Below, piece by piece: positions 40,749-50,182 of a stretch of DNA of 64,000 nt. The number at the start of each line of letters is the position of its first letter. Positions within the stretch are counted from its first letter, which is position 1. The DNA comes from an uncultured Dorea sp. Lineage in GTDB: Bacteria > Bacillota > Clostridia > Lachnospirales > Lachnospiraceae. The stretch spans positions 1 to 64,000 of the forward strand of contig CAJTYU010000012.1 of NCBI GenBank assembly GCA_910584095.1, written 5' to 3'. Both the position numbers and the translations under genes were made by a program. The notes below the pieces were generated by a model. That model was given only the letters and a program-made list of their open reading frames with translations, was not told where the DNA came from and did no database searches.

Positions 40749-42650
40749 CTAAGCGCTGATCGCGTTTCCGGTATAGAGCTGGTAATACTTTCCCTTCTCC
40801 TCGATCAGCTGTTCATGGGTTCCCCGCTCAATGATCCTTCCCTGCTCCAGCACCATAATGCAGTCGGAATTTCTTACCGTAGACAGCCTGTGGGCGATCA
40901 CAAACGTGGTCCTTCCATTCATCAGACGATCCATGCCCTCCTGTACGATGCGCTCCGTCCTCGTATCAATGGAACTGGTAGCCTCGTCTAAAATCAGCAC
41001 CGGCGGATCTGCAACCGCCGCTCTTGCAATGGCCAATAGCTGCCTTTGTCCTTGGCTTAAAGAGGCGCCGTCCCCGGTCAGCATGGTCTCATAACCGTCC
41101 GGAAGACGGTTGATAAATCCGTGGGCATTGGCCAGCTTCGCCGCCGCGATCACTTCCTCATCGGTCGCGTCTAACCTGCCGAACCGGATATTTTCCATAA
41201 CGGTTCCCGTAAATAAATGGGTGTCCTGAAGCACGATCCCCAGAGACCTTCTAAGATCGGATTTCCGAATCTTATTAATATTGATCCCGTCATAGCGGAT
41301 CTTGCCGTCCTGAATATCATAAAAACGGTTAATCAGGTTGGTGATCGTGGTCTTCCCTGCTCCGGTAGAGCCCACAAACGCAATCTTCTGCCCCGGCTCC
41401 GCGAACAGCTTCACGTCGTGAAGCACAATCTTTTCATCCGTGTATCCAAAATCCACTTCGTTGAACACCACGTTTCCCTGTACCTCCACGTAATCTGTGG
41501 TTCCGTCCGACTGATGGGTATGCTTCCATGCCCAGCGTCCGGTCCGCTCCTCTGTAGGTATAAGCTTCCCATTCTGTTCCTTTGCATTTACCAGCGTCAC
41601 ATAGCCCTCGTCCGACTCCGCTTCCTCGTCCAAAAGGGCAAAAATGCGGTTTGCGCCCGCCATGGCCATTACAATGGCGTTAAGCTGCATGCTGACCTGA
41701 TTAATCGGCATACTGAAGCTCTTGTTAAAGGTCAAAAAGCTTGCAAGCCCTCCAAGGGTAAAGCCGCCTACGCCGTTTAACGCCAGAGCACCGCCCACGA
41801 TAGCACAGAGCACATAACTCACGTTGCCAAGCTGCGCGTTGATCGGCCCCAGAATATTGGAAAAAGTATTCGCCCGGTCCGCGCTTACATACAGCGCGTC
41901 GTTCAGCTCCTTGAATCGTTCCTTGCTCTCCTCCTCATGGCAGAACACCTTCACCACCTTCTGTCCATTCATCATCTCTTCGATATAACCGTTTACCGCG
42001 CCCAGATTCTTCTGCTGCTGCAGGAAATAGTTTCCGCTCTGCCCGGTAGCTTTCTTCGTGCAGACCAGCATCACGCCCACCATGGCCAGCGTAACGAAGG
42101 TAAGAGGAATATTTAACATCAGCATACTAAAAAGAACGCTTACAATGGTAATCCCGCTGTTCAAAAACTGCGGGATACTCTGGCTGATCATCTGCCTTAA
42201 GGTGTCAATGTCATTGGTATAAATTGACATGATGTCCCCATGGGCATGAGTATCAAAATACCGGATCGGAAGCTGTTCCATATGGGAAAACAGATCGTCT
42301 CTGAGTTCTTTTAAGGTTCCTTGCGTCACGTATACCATAAGCCGGTTATAAAGATAGACCGAAAGGACCCCCACCGCGTAAAATACCGCCACTCTCCCGA
42401 TCGCCCTCCCAAGAGGAGTGAAATTCGGCGTATCGCTGAGCAGGAAAGGCGTAATATAGTTATCGATCAGCTTCTGCATAAACAGCGTCCCCTGAACGTT
42501 AGCGATTACCCCTATAAAGATCAATACAACAACCGCCATAAAATGAAGCTTATATTTGCGGAACACATAGCTCATAATCCGCTTAAAGATCTTTCCCGGA
42601 TTCTTAACGCCGGGTTTCATGCCCCGCATTTGTCTTGGATGCTGCGCCAT
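40749..42650 (-). CDS. ABC exporter half-transporter (ATP-binding/permease), second of a pair
   Basis: 633 aa. Residues about 40-330 are six membrane helices (ABC type 1 transmembrane domain). The nucleotide domain has Walker A VGSTGAGKTTITNLI, signature GASLSQGQRQL, Walker B VLILDEATSSID and switch VIAHRLST. The first half has a long basic N terminus (residues 1-25). It starts 2 bases after the partner gene ends, so the two form a heterodimeric exporter, controlled by the upstream MarR gene. Probably multidrug or peptide export. Confidence 0.93.
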   Translation of the reverse strand: MAQHPRQMRGMKPGVKNPGKIFKRIMSYVFRKYKLHFMAVVVLIFIGVIANVQGTLFMQKLIDNYITPFLLSDTPNFTPLGRAIGRVAVFYAVGVLSVYLYNRLMVYVTQGTLKELRDDLFSHMEQLPIRYFDTHAHGDIMSIYTNDIDTLRQMISQSIPQFLNSGITIVSVLFSMLMLNIPLTFVTLAMVGVMLVCTKKATGQSGNYFLQQQKNLGAVNGYIEEMMNGQKVVKVFCHEEESKERFKELNDALYVSADRANTFSNILGPINAQLGNVSYVLCAIVGGALALNGVGGFTLGGLASFLTFNKSFSMPINQVSMQLNAIVMAMAGANRIFALLDEEAESDEGYVTLVNAKEQNGKLIPTEERTGRWAWKHTHQSDGTTDYVEVQGNVVFNEVDFGYTDEKIVLHDVKLFAEPGQKIAFVGSTGAGKTTITNLINRFYDIQDGKIRYDGININKIRKSDLRRSLGIVLQDTHLFTGTVMENIRFGRLDATDEEVIAAAKLANAHGFINRLPDGYETMLTGDGASLSQGQRQLLAIARAAVADPPVLILDEATSSIDTRTERIVQEGMDRLMNGRTTFVIAHRLSTVRNSDCIMVLEQGRIIERGTHEQLIEEKGKYYQLYTGNAISA

Positions 42651-42652
42651 CT

Positions 42653-44401
42653 CTACTCACCTGCCTTTACGTCAAAATCTCCGCCGCCCTGAGTCTGAGA
42701 CTCATAGACCTCGCGGTAAATACTATTTGTTTCTAACAATTCCTCATGGGTTCCAAAGCCGTCCACGCAGCCGTCCTCCAATACAATGATCCGGTCCGCG
42801 TCCTGAATGCTGGAAATTCTCTGGGAAATGATGATCTTCGTGGTATTCGGGATTTCTTCCCGGAACGCCTTGCGGATCCTCGCATCCGTCGCCGTATCCA
42901 CCGCGCTGGTGCTGTCGTCTAAAATCAGGATCTTGGGTTTCTTTAAGAGGGCTCTCGCAATACAGAGCCTCTGCTTTTGTCCGCCGGACACATTGGCGCC
43001 CCCTTGCTCGATATAAGTATGATAGCCCTCCGGAAACCGCTGGATAAAATCATCTGCACAGGCTAAACGGCATGCTTCCATACATTCCTCATCCGTCGCT
43101 TCTTTATTTCCCCAGCGCAGGTTGTCGAAAATCGTTCCGGAGAACAATACATTATTCTGCAGCACCACGGAAACCTGATTGCGCAGAACCTCCATATCAT
43201 AATCCTTTACATTATGCCCTCCCACTAAGACCTCGCCGGATGTCACGTCATACAGCCTGCTGATCAGATTTACCAGACTGGTCTTAGCGCTTCCGGTAGC
43301 GCCTAGGATTCCAATCGTCTCGCCGGAATGGATGGACAGATCAATCTGCAGCAGCACCGGCGCCGCCACATCTCTATTATAGGCAAAATCCGCCTCCCGA
43401 AATTCAATGCTCCCGTCAGGAACCTCCATCACCGGATGCTCTGGGTTCGTCAGCGTACTTTCCTCCGAAAGCACCTCGCTGATCCGGCGCGCGCTGGCAA
43501 TGCTCATAGATATCATCACAAAGATCATCGACAGCATCATCAGACTCATCAAAATATTCATGCAGTATGCCAGAAGGCTCATCAGCTCTCCGGTGGTCAG
43601 TTCCGAAGACACGATCAGCTTCGCCCCGATCCAGCTAATCAGGAGGATGCAGGTATACACCGTCGTCTGCATCAGCGGCGCATTGACAATTACATTTTTT
43701 TCCGCCTTCACAAAAATATTATAAATGTTCTCATTTGCCTTCCGGAATTTCAAGGTCTCCTCCTTCTCCCTGACATACGCCTTTACTACCCGGATTGCCG
43801 AAACATTTTCCTGAACCGACGCATTCAGATCGTCATATTTCGGAAAAATCATCTGAAAATATCTGGTCGCCCGCCGCAGAAGAAAAAACAGCAGAACCGC
43901 CAGAATGGCCACTGCCGCCAGATAAATGCTGGCCAGTCTCCGATTGATCAAAAAGGCCATCGTCATGGCGCAGATCAGGCTCGCCGGCGCCCGCATAAAC
44001 ATGCGGAGCGTCATATGATAAGCATTTTGGATGTTGGTAACATCTGTAGTCAGTCGAGTAACGAGACCCGCCGTGCTGAACTTATCAATATTGGCAAAGG
44101 AAAAGGTCTGAATCCTGTTAAACATCGCTTCCCTCAGATTCCTTGCAAATCCCGTGCTGGCCTTAGCTCCGTATCTGCCGCCTGCCATCCCGGCAAACAG
44201 TCCGATCAGCGCTGCCACAATCATCAGTCCTCCTACCCGGTAGATATGCCCGATATCGCCGGCATTCACGCCTTCGTCAATGATGGACGCCATCAGAAAC
44301 GGAATTACCATTTCCATCAGCACCTCCAAAATCATAAAGACCGGCGTAACAATCGAAGCCCGTTTAAATTCCTTCACTTCCCTCAATAATACACGCAGCA
44401 T
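42653..44401 (-). CDS. ABC exporter half-transporter (ATP-binding/permease), first of a pair
   Basis: 582 aa from the ATG at 44401, which has AGGAGG 6 bases upstream (an ATG at 44407 touches that site). Six membrane helices, then Walker A LGATGSAKTSLVNLI, Q-loop VSVVLQNNVLFSG, signature NVSGGQKQRLCIA, and Walker B ILILDDSTSAVD, where the usual catalytic Glu is Asp. The switch reads IISQRISS, with Gln replacing the usual His. In heterodimeric exporters one site is degenerate, and this subunit appears to hold that site. Overlaps the 3' end of the MarR gene. Confidence 0.93.
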   Translation of the reverse strand: MLRVLLREVKEFKRASIVTPVFMILEVLMEMVIPFLMASIIDEGVNAGDIGHIYRVGGLMIVAALIGLFAGMAGGRYGAKASTGFARNLREAMFNRIQTFSFANIDKFSTAGLVTRLTTDVTNIQNAYHMTLRMFMRAPASLICAMTMAFLINRRLASIYLAAVAILAVLLFFLLRRATRYFQMIFPKYDDLNASVQENVSAIRVVKAYVREKEETLKFRKANENIYNIFVKAEKNVIVNAPLMQTTVYTCILLISWIGAKLIVSSELTTGELMSLLAYCMNILMSLMMLSMIFVMISMSIASARRISEVLSEESTLTNPEHPVMEVPDGSIEFREADFAYNRDVAAPVLLQIDLSIHSGETIGILGATGSAKTSLVNLISRLYDVTSGEVLVGGHNVKDYDMEVLRNQVSVVLQNNVLFSGTIFDNLRWGNKEATDEECMEACRLACADDFIQRFPEGYHTYIEQGGANVSGGQKQRLCIARALLKKPKILILDDSTSAVDTATDARIRKAFREEIPNTTKIIISQRISSIQDADRIIVLEDGCVDGFGTHEELLETNSIYREVYESQTQGGGDFDVKAGE

Positions 44402-44897
44402 GCTCATCCTCCTCTCCAGCTCCCTGATCCCATCTCAGGTTGCCTCTTATTTTATTCATCACGGTATAGAAAGTATCCAGTTCATCCTCGGTGATTCCCC
44501 GGATTAGGCTCCTGTCCAGCCTAGTTATAAAAGCCTCCACCATCTCGTGATTGGTGACTCCCTTCTCCGTCAGCTTCACCTTCTTAAGCCTTGCGTCCCC
44601 CGGCACGGATTCCCTTGCAATATAACCGTTTTTTTCCATCAGCTGTATGATATTCGTCACCGTGGATCTTCCGATTGAGAAAAATTTCTCAATATCCTTC
44701 TGAAAAATCTCGTCTTCTCGCTTCTCATATAAATAACGGATAATCCATCCGTGCATCAGGGTAATCTCATCCATTCCGGCCGCGCGCATCTGCGCCGCCA
44801 TATTTCTGGAAAGCATCTTATCTACTCTGTGGATGAGCGGGCCAACCGGGATTTCTCTGCCGATCTCCCCGGAAGCGTAAGTATCAAATTTCTTCAT
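44364..44897 (-). CDS. MarR-family regulator of the ABC exporter
   Basis: 177 aa. Winged helix with IFQKDIEKFFSIGRSTVTNI and the wing RESVPGDARLKKVKLTEKG. The start ATG at 44897 follows GGAAGTG. Its last 38 bases overlap the first exporter gene, so all three are one transcript, the common layout of self-regulated multidrug ABC pairs. A palindrome TGTTCGAACA at 44984-44993, about 90 bases upstream, is a possible operator. Confidence 0.92.
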   Translation of the reverse strand: MKKFDTYASGEIGREIPVGPLIHRVDKMLSRNMAAQMRAAGMDEITLMHGWIIRYLYEKREDEIFQKDIEKFFSIGRSTVTNIIQLMEKNGYIARESVPGDARLKKVKLTEKGVTNHEMVEAFITRLDRSLIRGITEDELDTFYTVMNKIRGNLRWDQGAGEEDEHAACIIEGSEGI

Positions 44898-44983
44898 CTG
44901 CAATCACTTCCTATTCTTTTGTTTTCACAAGGCAGCACGCCAAAATCATACTGCCTGCAGCGTCTGACTGCTCGGATTTAAAT

Positions 44984-44993
44984 TGTTCGAACA
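44984..44993. promoter_or_regulatory. Possible MarR operator
   Basis: TGTTCGAACA is a perfect 10-base palindrome, followed after 7 bases by TAGTTCGGTATC, a half-similar element. Position upstream of the marR-ABC operon suits an autoregulatory site. Short, so only suggestive. Confidence 0.35.
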
Positions 44994-45079
44994 CAAATAG
45001 TTCGGTATCAAACATTATTTTATCACTCTATAGAAATAAGTCAATCAGTTTATACTTTTTTTATAATTTTGAATCAACG

Positions 45080-45138
45080 ACAAAAGAAACCGAAACTGCA
45101 GCTCCGGCCATATTCATTCTGACCATTGACAGTTTCGG
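45080..45138 (-). terminator. Terminator of glgB
   Basis: CCGAAACTG (45090-45098) pairs perfectly with CAGTTTCGG (45130-45138); on the minus strand a T-rich run (TTTCTTTTG) follows. It lies 74 bases after the glgB stop. Confidence 0.7.
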
Positions 45139-45211
45139 CTTATTTTCTTTTCCTATTTCCATCTCAGCAGGCAGGCAGAAATGCCTTTCATTTCCTACAT
45201 ACTCATCATAA

Positions 45212-47071
45212 TTAACGTTCCCCTCTGTATCGGCAGGATTCTTCGTCCTTTTGTATCCCAACCATGCTGTCCTCATTCATTTTTTTATTCGCAGTTTTTA
45301 CCAGAAATACTGCGCAAAATGCCGGAAGATCCACTGTCAGCTTCCCCTCTTTTGTCTCCCAGCGTTTCTTTCCCATCTCCTGACCGCCGTAGATGTCCTG
45401 CTCGCTGTTCAGTATCGCCTCATAGACGCCTTCTTTTGCATCAAAGGAATATTTTTTCTGCTCCACCCCGGAGAAATTAAACAGCGCTATCAGTTTCTGA
45501 TCCCCGCTGCTCCTTTCCATAGCATAGATGCACCGCTCCTCCTGATGGCAGTCGATCCAACGGAACCCTTCTGGTTTATAGTCCCATTTCCACAGCTCCG
45601 GATGCTTCAGATACAGATGATTTAAGTCCCTAATAAAATGGTGGAAGGAATCGTGAATCGGATATTTCAGCATATCCCAGTCCAGTTCCCGCTTCTCATC
45701 CCATTCCCTCAGATGACCCAGCTCATTCCCCATAAAGTTCAGCTTCTTTCCCGGATGGGCATACATATACATGTACAGCGCCCTCGCCTGCGGGAATTTA
45801 TTCTCATACTGTCCGTTCATCTTCTGAACAATGGTTGCTTTCCCATGTACGACCTCGTCATGAGAAAGGGGCAGCAGATACGTTTCCTCCGGATAATACA
45901 TCATAGAAAACGTCAGCTTGTGGTAAGCGCCTCCGCGAAACAGGGGATCGCATCTGAAATAATCCAGCGTATCGTTCATCCAGCCCATATCCCACTTATA
46001 ATCGAAACCCAGTCCTCCTTCCCTCACGGCCTTCGTAACCCCGCCGTAGGAGGTGGAATCTTCTGCTGCCAGCAGGATCCCTTGATGCCTTTCCTTCAGC
46101 CCCTGATTCATATACTGCAGGAACTCTACTGCATTTTTATTCACGCCCCGGGCCTTGTCCCCCTGCCAGTAGATCATATTGCTGATTGCGTCCATACGCA
46201 GTCCGTCCACATGGTATTCCTCCAGCCAGTAACTTGCATTAGACTGCAGAAAACTCCTTACCTCTCCTCTGGAATGGATAAAATTGCAGCTCCCCCACTC
46301 GCTCCTGCCCACATCCTGATGAGGATACTCATACAGCGCCGTACCGTCGTAATTGGCCAGCGCATATCCGTCCAAGGCAAAATGCACCGGAACAAAGTCC
46401 AAAATCACGCCAATCTCCGCCTGATGAAGCTTATCTACCATCTCCTTTAGCTGATCCGCCGTCCCATATCGGGAAGTAGGCGCAAAGAATCCGGTGCTCT
46501 GATATCCCCATGACTCGTCACTGGGATGTTCGCTAAGGGGCATCAGTTCAATATAATTATATCCATACTCCTTCAAATAAGGGATCAGGATGTCCGCAAG
46601 CTCCGTGTAGGTATACCATCCGTTCTCATTCTCTTTATTCGTCTTCCACGAGCCCGCATGGATCTCGTAAATATTCAGCGGCTTTTCCCTGCAGTCGCTT
46701 CTTCTGTTCATCCATTGACCATCCCCAAAGGTATATGCCCCAAGGTCCCTTACAATCGAAGCGCAGTTCGGGCGCAGTTCCATTCCATATCCATAAGGAT
46801 CGCAGTGGTCAATCCACTGTCCGTCCCTTCTATAAATCCGGTACTTATACATCTGCCCCGGCTTCACCTCGCTGATCTCGCACTCCCAGAAATTCCGGTC
46901 GCAGACACGGTTCATCTCCGTCTCGTTCCATCCGTTAAATTCCCCGATAACCGTAATCCGTTCCGCCGCGGGCGCAAAGGTGCGGAACACTGCCCCATCC
47001 CCCCGCAGGCTGCATCCCAAAAATCTGTGCGCATCAAAAATCTTTCCGGTATAAAATCCATACAAATCCAT
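45212..47071 (-). CDS. glgB: 1,4-alpha-glucan branching enzyme
   Basis: 619 aa GH13 enzyme. N-terminal CBM48 region (FLGCSLRGDGAVFRTFAPAA), then the catalytic barrel: ILDFVPVHFALDG, nucleophile Asp in VDGLRMDAIS, acid Glu in LLAAEDSTSYGG, and the third Asp in LPLSHDEVVHGK; the C-terminal all-beta domain carries FNFSGVEQKKYSF. It makes alpha-1,6 branches in glycogen. Here it stands alone, without other glg genes, divergent from a TetR regulator; direct repeats in between suggest shared control. The C-terminal 25 residues are polar and extended. Confidence 0.95.
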   Translation of the reverse strand: MDLYGFYTGKIFDAHRFLGCSLRGDGAVFRTFAPAAERITVIGEFNGWNETEMNRVCDRNFWECEISEVKPGQMYKYRIYRRDGQWIDHCDPYGYGMELRPNCASIVRDLGAYTFGDGQWMNRRSDCREKPLNIYEIHAGSWKTNKENENGWYTYTELADILIPYLKEYGYNYIELMPLSEHPSDESWGYQSTGFFAPTSRYGTADQLKEMVDKLHQAEIGVILDFVPVHFALDGYALANYDGTALYEYPHQDVGRSEWGSCNFIHSRGEVRSFLQSNASYWLEEYHVDGLRMDAISNMIYWQGDKARGVNKNAVEFLQYMNQGLKERHQGILLAAEDSTSYGGVTKAVREGGLGFDYKWDMGWMNDTLDYFRCDPLFRGGAYHKLTFSMMYYPEETYLLPLSHDEVVHGKATIVQKMNGQYENKFPQARALYMYMYAHPGKKLNFMGNELGHLREWDEKRELDWDMLKYPIHDSFHHFIRDLNHLYLKHPELWKWDYKPEGFRWIDCHQEERCIYAMERSSGDQKLIALFNFSGVEQKKYSFDAKEGVYEAILNSEQDIYGGQEMGKKRWETKEGKLTVDLPAFCAVFLVKTANKKMNEDSMVGIQKDEESCRYRGER

Positions 47072-47105
47072 TTGTTATCCCTCCGTATATACAACTCCGT
47101 TTCGT

Positions 47106-47203
47106 TAATTGACGATAGTCGTTTATCTTGTTATACTTATTTTATAAAGTATAGCCGACATTTTCCATCATCATTTTTTCTTATCCGTAAAATAATTGAC
47201 GAT
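47106..47203. repeat. Direct repeats in the glgB-tetR divergent region
   Basis: TAATTGACGAT occurs at 47106-47116 and 47193-47203, same orientation, 87 bases apart. The first is followed by AGTCGT, making ACGATAGTCGT, a small palindrome. Both sit where promoters for the divergent genes must lie, so these could be regulator sites. Confidence 0.45.
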
Positions 47204-47233
47204 TGGAAAAAATTGTCGGAAAAGGAGACGCTT

Positions 47234-47779
47234 ATGGATCTTCGGGTAAAACGAACAAGAACCAGCATTACCAACGCATTCATCGAGCTCCGCTCGAAAA
47301 AACCTCTGGAAAAAATAACGATAAAAGAACTGGCGGACGCCGCGTTCATCAATAAGGCAACCTTCTACCAGCATTACCGGGACATCTACGACTTGTCCGA
47401 ATCCATGGAGACAGAACTGATCAATAACATTGTCCGCTCAATCCCCCATCCGGACACTCTGATCGACAACCCCGGGCGGGCGACCATAGAAATAAGCGAA
47501 GCCATGATGTCCCAGACCGCCTTGCTGCAGATCCTTTTTTCCGGGAACCGTCAGACCACTATGATTGACCGGCTGGAACAAGCTATCCGCGAGCAGATAT
47601 TAAAGAAGCATCCGGAATATGAACATGATCTGGAAAAGGAAATCCTCATCACCTTTCTTATCCGGGGAAATTTCTACGCTTTTTTCAAACACAGCCCCGA
47701 AAATCCGCGGGATGCCATACAGATTCTCGCCCAGTATTCCGCAAACGCCGGTGAAAAACGCTTGCCATCTGGTTTTTAA
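47234..47779 (+). CDS. TetR/AcrR-family regulator
   Basis: 181 aa. HTH at residues 8-50 (RTRTSITNAFIELRSKKPLE, TIKELADAAFINKATFYQHY), followed by a helical ligand/dimer domain, TetR_C-like. AAAGGAG precedes the ATG. A longer in-frame reading upstream crosses glgB antisense and is not real. It is followed after 32 bases by a DUF1836 gene on the same strand. Confidence 0.9.
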   Translation: MDLRVKRTRTSITNAFIELRSKKPLEKITIKELADAAFINKATFYQHYRDIYDLSESMETELINNIVRSIPHPDTLIDNPGRATIEISEAMMSQTALLQILFSGNRQTTMIDRLEQAIREQILKKHPEYEHDLEKEILITFLIRGNFYAFFKHSPENPRDAIQILAQYSANAGEKRLPSGF

Positions 47780-47811
47780 TACTCTATAATAGATATATTG
47801 GGGTGATAATA

Positions 47812-48420
47812 ATGACAATTGATACAAAAAATGTGCTGAGCAGCATTCTGGAAAGCATCTCCAGAATTGACTATATTAAACCGGAGCATATTCCGAACAT
47901 CGACCTGTACATGGATCAGGTCACCACATTTATGGAAGAAGAACTGGAACAAACCAAGCGTTACCCGGAAGACAAGATCCTTACCAAGACCATGATCAAT
48001 AACTACGCGAAAAACAACCTGCTTCCGCCGCCTGTAAAGAAGAAATATTCCAGAGAACACATCCTTGCGCTGATTTTTATCTACTATTTTAAAAATCTTT
48101 TGTCCATTAAGGATATCGAGACGCTTCTGGACCCGATCACCGGCGGCTATTTCGGCGGCAGCGGCGGCTTTTCCATGACCGAGATATACGAGGAAGTATG
48201 CGCGCTGGAAAAATCCAGAATCGATTCCATGGCCAAGGATATTGCCAGAATATACAAAAGCTCTCTGGACACTTTTTCCAATGCGCCGGAAGAGGACCGG
48301 AAGATGCTCCAGAATTTTTCCTTTATCTGCAGCCTGGCCTTCGACGTCTATGTAAAAAAACAGGTGATTGAAAAACTGATCGACGACATGCCGGAACCGG
48401 AATCCAAGAAAAAGAAATAA
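47812..48420 (+). CDS. DUF1836 protein
   Basis: 202 aa. DUF1836 is a Firmicute family with an N-terminal MerR-like winged helix (LTKTMINNYAKNNLLPPPVK, YSREHILALIFIYYFKNLLS) and a helical C-terminal half. Likely a DNA-binding regulator, function unknown. ATG at 47812 preceded by GGGGTG. Co-directional with TetR. Ends in a lysine-rich tail. Confidence 0.85.
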   Translation: MTIDTKNVLSSILESISRIDYIKPEHIPNIDLYMDQVTTFMEEELEQTKRYPEDKILTKTMINNYAKNNLLPPPVKKKYSREHILALIFIYYFKNLLSIKDIETLLDPITGGYFGGSGGFSMTEIYEEVCALEKSRIDSMAKDIARIYKSSLDTFSNAPEEDRKMLQNFSFICSLAFDVYVKKQVIEKLIDDMPEPESKKKK

Positions 48421-48437
48421 GCGGTAATTTTAAAGAT

Positions 48438-48460
48438 GAGACAGCGCTACTTGCTGTCTC
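48438..48460. terminator. Hairpin between convergent DUF1836 and yerC genes
   Basis: GAGACAGC (48438-48445) pairs with GCTGTCTC (48453-48460), 7-base loop. It overlaps the yerC stop. T-runs on either side are weak, so it is a candidate bidirectional terminator. Confidence 0.5.
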
Positions 48461-48746
48461 CTCCATTAATCCGCTCAAATACCATATCATATCCGTCATT
48501 TCCGTAGTTCAGGGAACGGTTTACCCTGCTGATGGTCGCTGTAGAAGCCCCGGTCTTATCCGCAATCTCAAGATAGGTCTTCTGCTGCCTCAGCATCTTT
48601 GCCACCTCAAATCTCTGGGACAATGAAAGAAGTTCATTAATCGTACAGATATCTTCAAAAAATGTATAGCACTCTTCTTTATCCTTTAAACTTAATACGG
48701 CCTTAAAGAGATAGTCTACTGCTTCCGTTCTAATCTTCTTACTCAT
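48447..48746 (-). CDS. YerC/YecD-type TrpR-like protein
   Basis: 99 aa. Matches the YerC/YecD family (TrpR superfamily): FFEDICTINELLSLSQRFEV followed by HTH ADKTGASTATISRVNRSLNY. Usual length for the family is about 95-105. ATG with AAGGAGATG upstream. DNA-binding regulator of unknown regulon. Confidence 0.9.
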   Translation of the reverse strand: MSKKIRTEAVDYLFKAVLSLKDKEECYTFFEDICTINELLSLSQRFEVAKMLRQQKTYLEIADKTGASTATISRVNRSLNYGNDGYDMVFERINGGDSK

Positions 48747-48840
48747 AATACATCTCCTTTGCATCAGAACTCGTCTTTTTATATTTTAGCACACTAAATC
48801 TGTAAAGTCCATAGATATTAATCCATAAATTAACAACCTA

Positions 48841-49560
48841 TTATCTTCTCCTTTTCAGCACGGAAAGCAGCCTTTCATATGATGTATTCGCTACCAGCTC
48901 CTCTGGGAAATCTATTTCCTGAAGCAATTTAGAAGAATATTCTGTATTGGCAATGTCAACGTCCACATGCGCGTCGCTTCCCAGAACCACCATTGCCCCT
49001 TCCTTCATACACAATTCCAGCATATACCGGGCATTTTTATAAGAATTAACGCGGAATCCTCCCGGTTTCAGCGAAGAATTATTCACCTCAAGGAGCGTCC
49101 CCGTCTCCTTTGCCGTCTTAACCAGCGCCTCATAATCCACTTCAAACCGGCCGTCGTCCGGATGCCCGATAATCTCCACATCCTTCCGCCGCATAATATT
49201 CAGATAAGCCTCTGTATTCTTTTCAATTCCCCTGCTTTTTCCATAGCACTCGCCATGAATGCTTGCAACAGTAATATCTAACTGTTTAAGCAGCCAGTCC
49301 GGCAGATCGACACTTCCCTTCTCATCCATAATATTTAACTCCACCCCAAACAGAACCGGAATCCCATAATACTCCCTCGGAAGCACCTTCATATTATGAA
49401 AATAATATTTATGCGGCCCTCCGTGCATCTCCGGTCCGTGATCAGTAATTGCCAGAGCCTCCAGTCCCATCTGCGACGCCATAAAAGCCATCTCCCTGAT
49501 GGTATTATAAGCATGACCGCTGGAAAGCGTATGTGTATGGGTATCAACTGCAACTTTCAT
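48841..49560 (-). CDS. PHP-domain phosphatase (YcdX-like)
   Basis: 239 aa. PHP metal-site motifs: VDTHTHTLSSGHA (His-x-His), ITDHGPEMHGGP, VELNIMDEKG, ASIHGECYG, IIGHPDDGR, and LGSDAHVDVD. This set of trinuclear metal ligands is seen in YcdX-like phosphatases. Substrate unknown. Monocistronic. Confidence 0.9.
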   Translation of the reverse strand: MKVAVDTHTHTLSSGHAYNTIREMAFMASQMGLEALAITDHGPEMHGGPHKYYFHNMKVLPREYYGIPVLFGVELNIMDEKGSVDLPDWLLKQLDITVASIHGECYGKSRGIEKNTEAYLNIMRRKDVEIIGHPDDGRFEVDYEALVKTAKETGTLLEVNNSSLKPGGFRVNSYKNARYMLELCMKEGAMVVLGSDAHVDVDIANTEYSSKLLQEIDFPEELVANTSYERLLSVLKRRR

Positions 49561-49693
49561 ATTCTGCCTTCTTTCTGTATTCTATATTTTTATCCGCATA
49601 TTTAATATAGCACAATCAAGCGTATAAAACCAATCCTTTCTACACAACCTATTTCATGAAACTACAAATACATTGCGATTCACGGAGGTTCCT

Positions 49694-49942
49694 ATGATTA
49701 CTGGAGAAAATGAAATCAAACAAAACATTCAGGCTGACAAAGCGCTCAAGAACCAAAAAAAGGCATCTGAAGAAAATCAGAGAATCATTGATTCCTATGA
49801 TTACCTTACAAATGCCGCATCCTCTCAGGACTGCACCGGACTGATCCCCTCCGCCCCCTTAAACGAAGAGGAATTAGAGTCCTATAATGCATTGTATAAA
49901 TTCCAGCCGCCAAAAATACCGTCCGCTAAAAACAAACAATAA
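49694..49942 (+). CDS. Small hypothetical protein, 82 aa
   Basis: The ATG at 49694 follows CGGAGG with a 5-base spacer. The product starts MITGENEIKQNIQADKALKN, is polar, helical in the first half (a possible short coiled coil) and Pro-rich near the end (KFQPPKIPSAKNKQ). One Cys. No signal peptide or family recognised. The only rightward gene among minus-strand neighbours here. Confidence 0.6.
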   Translation: MITGENEIKQNIQADKALKNQKKASEENQRIIDSYDYLTNAASSQDCTGLIPSAPLNEEELESYNALYKFQPPKIPSAKNKQ

Positions 49943-49999
49943 CATCCTGGCAGGCCTTTGCCAATCCTTCTATATTCAGGCACATAAATCAGGCAGGAT

Positions 50000-50182
50000 T
50001 TATCGTGCCTGTCCCTGCTCCGTTTCCTGATTCCCCTTTTTAACAGATTCTGCGACAGTCTTTGCAGGTAACGCCGCATTTATCTGAACGCTCTCCTGCC
50101 TGTTCCATTTCCCATCTCCCTGCTTTTCCTTTGCCCTCATCCGCAGAACCTCCGGAAACATATCTGTTTTAATTTCACCCAT
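50000..50182 (-). CDS. Small hypothetical protein, 60 aa
   Basis: ATG at 50182 with AGGAGG 9 bases upstream. Highly polar product (MGEIKTDMFPEVLRMRAKEK, then Gln/Lys-rich), no membrane segment. Convergent with the 82-aa gene. Could be a small regulatory or spore-associated protein; evidence is mainly the ribosome site. Confidence 0.4.
   Translation of the reverse strand: MGEIKTDMFPEVLRMRAKEKQGDGKWNRQESVQINAALPAKTVAESVKKGNQETEQGQAR

Noticed and set aside
43328..44389. Plus-strand open frame of about 350 codons opposite the ABC exporter
   Set aside because: Runs antisense to a strongly conserved transporter; the translation is rich in His, Arg and Gln without any fold signature.
45061..45276. 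Possible 71-aa gene after glgB on the minus strand
   Set aside because: It overlaps the glgB 3' end and runs through the glgB terminator hairpin; no ribosome site.
46526..47233. N-terminal extension of the TetR gene through the glgB region
   Set aside because: The extension is antisense to glgB; the good ribosome site and the HTH both place the start at 47234.
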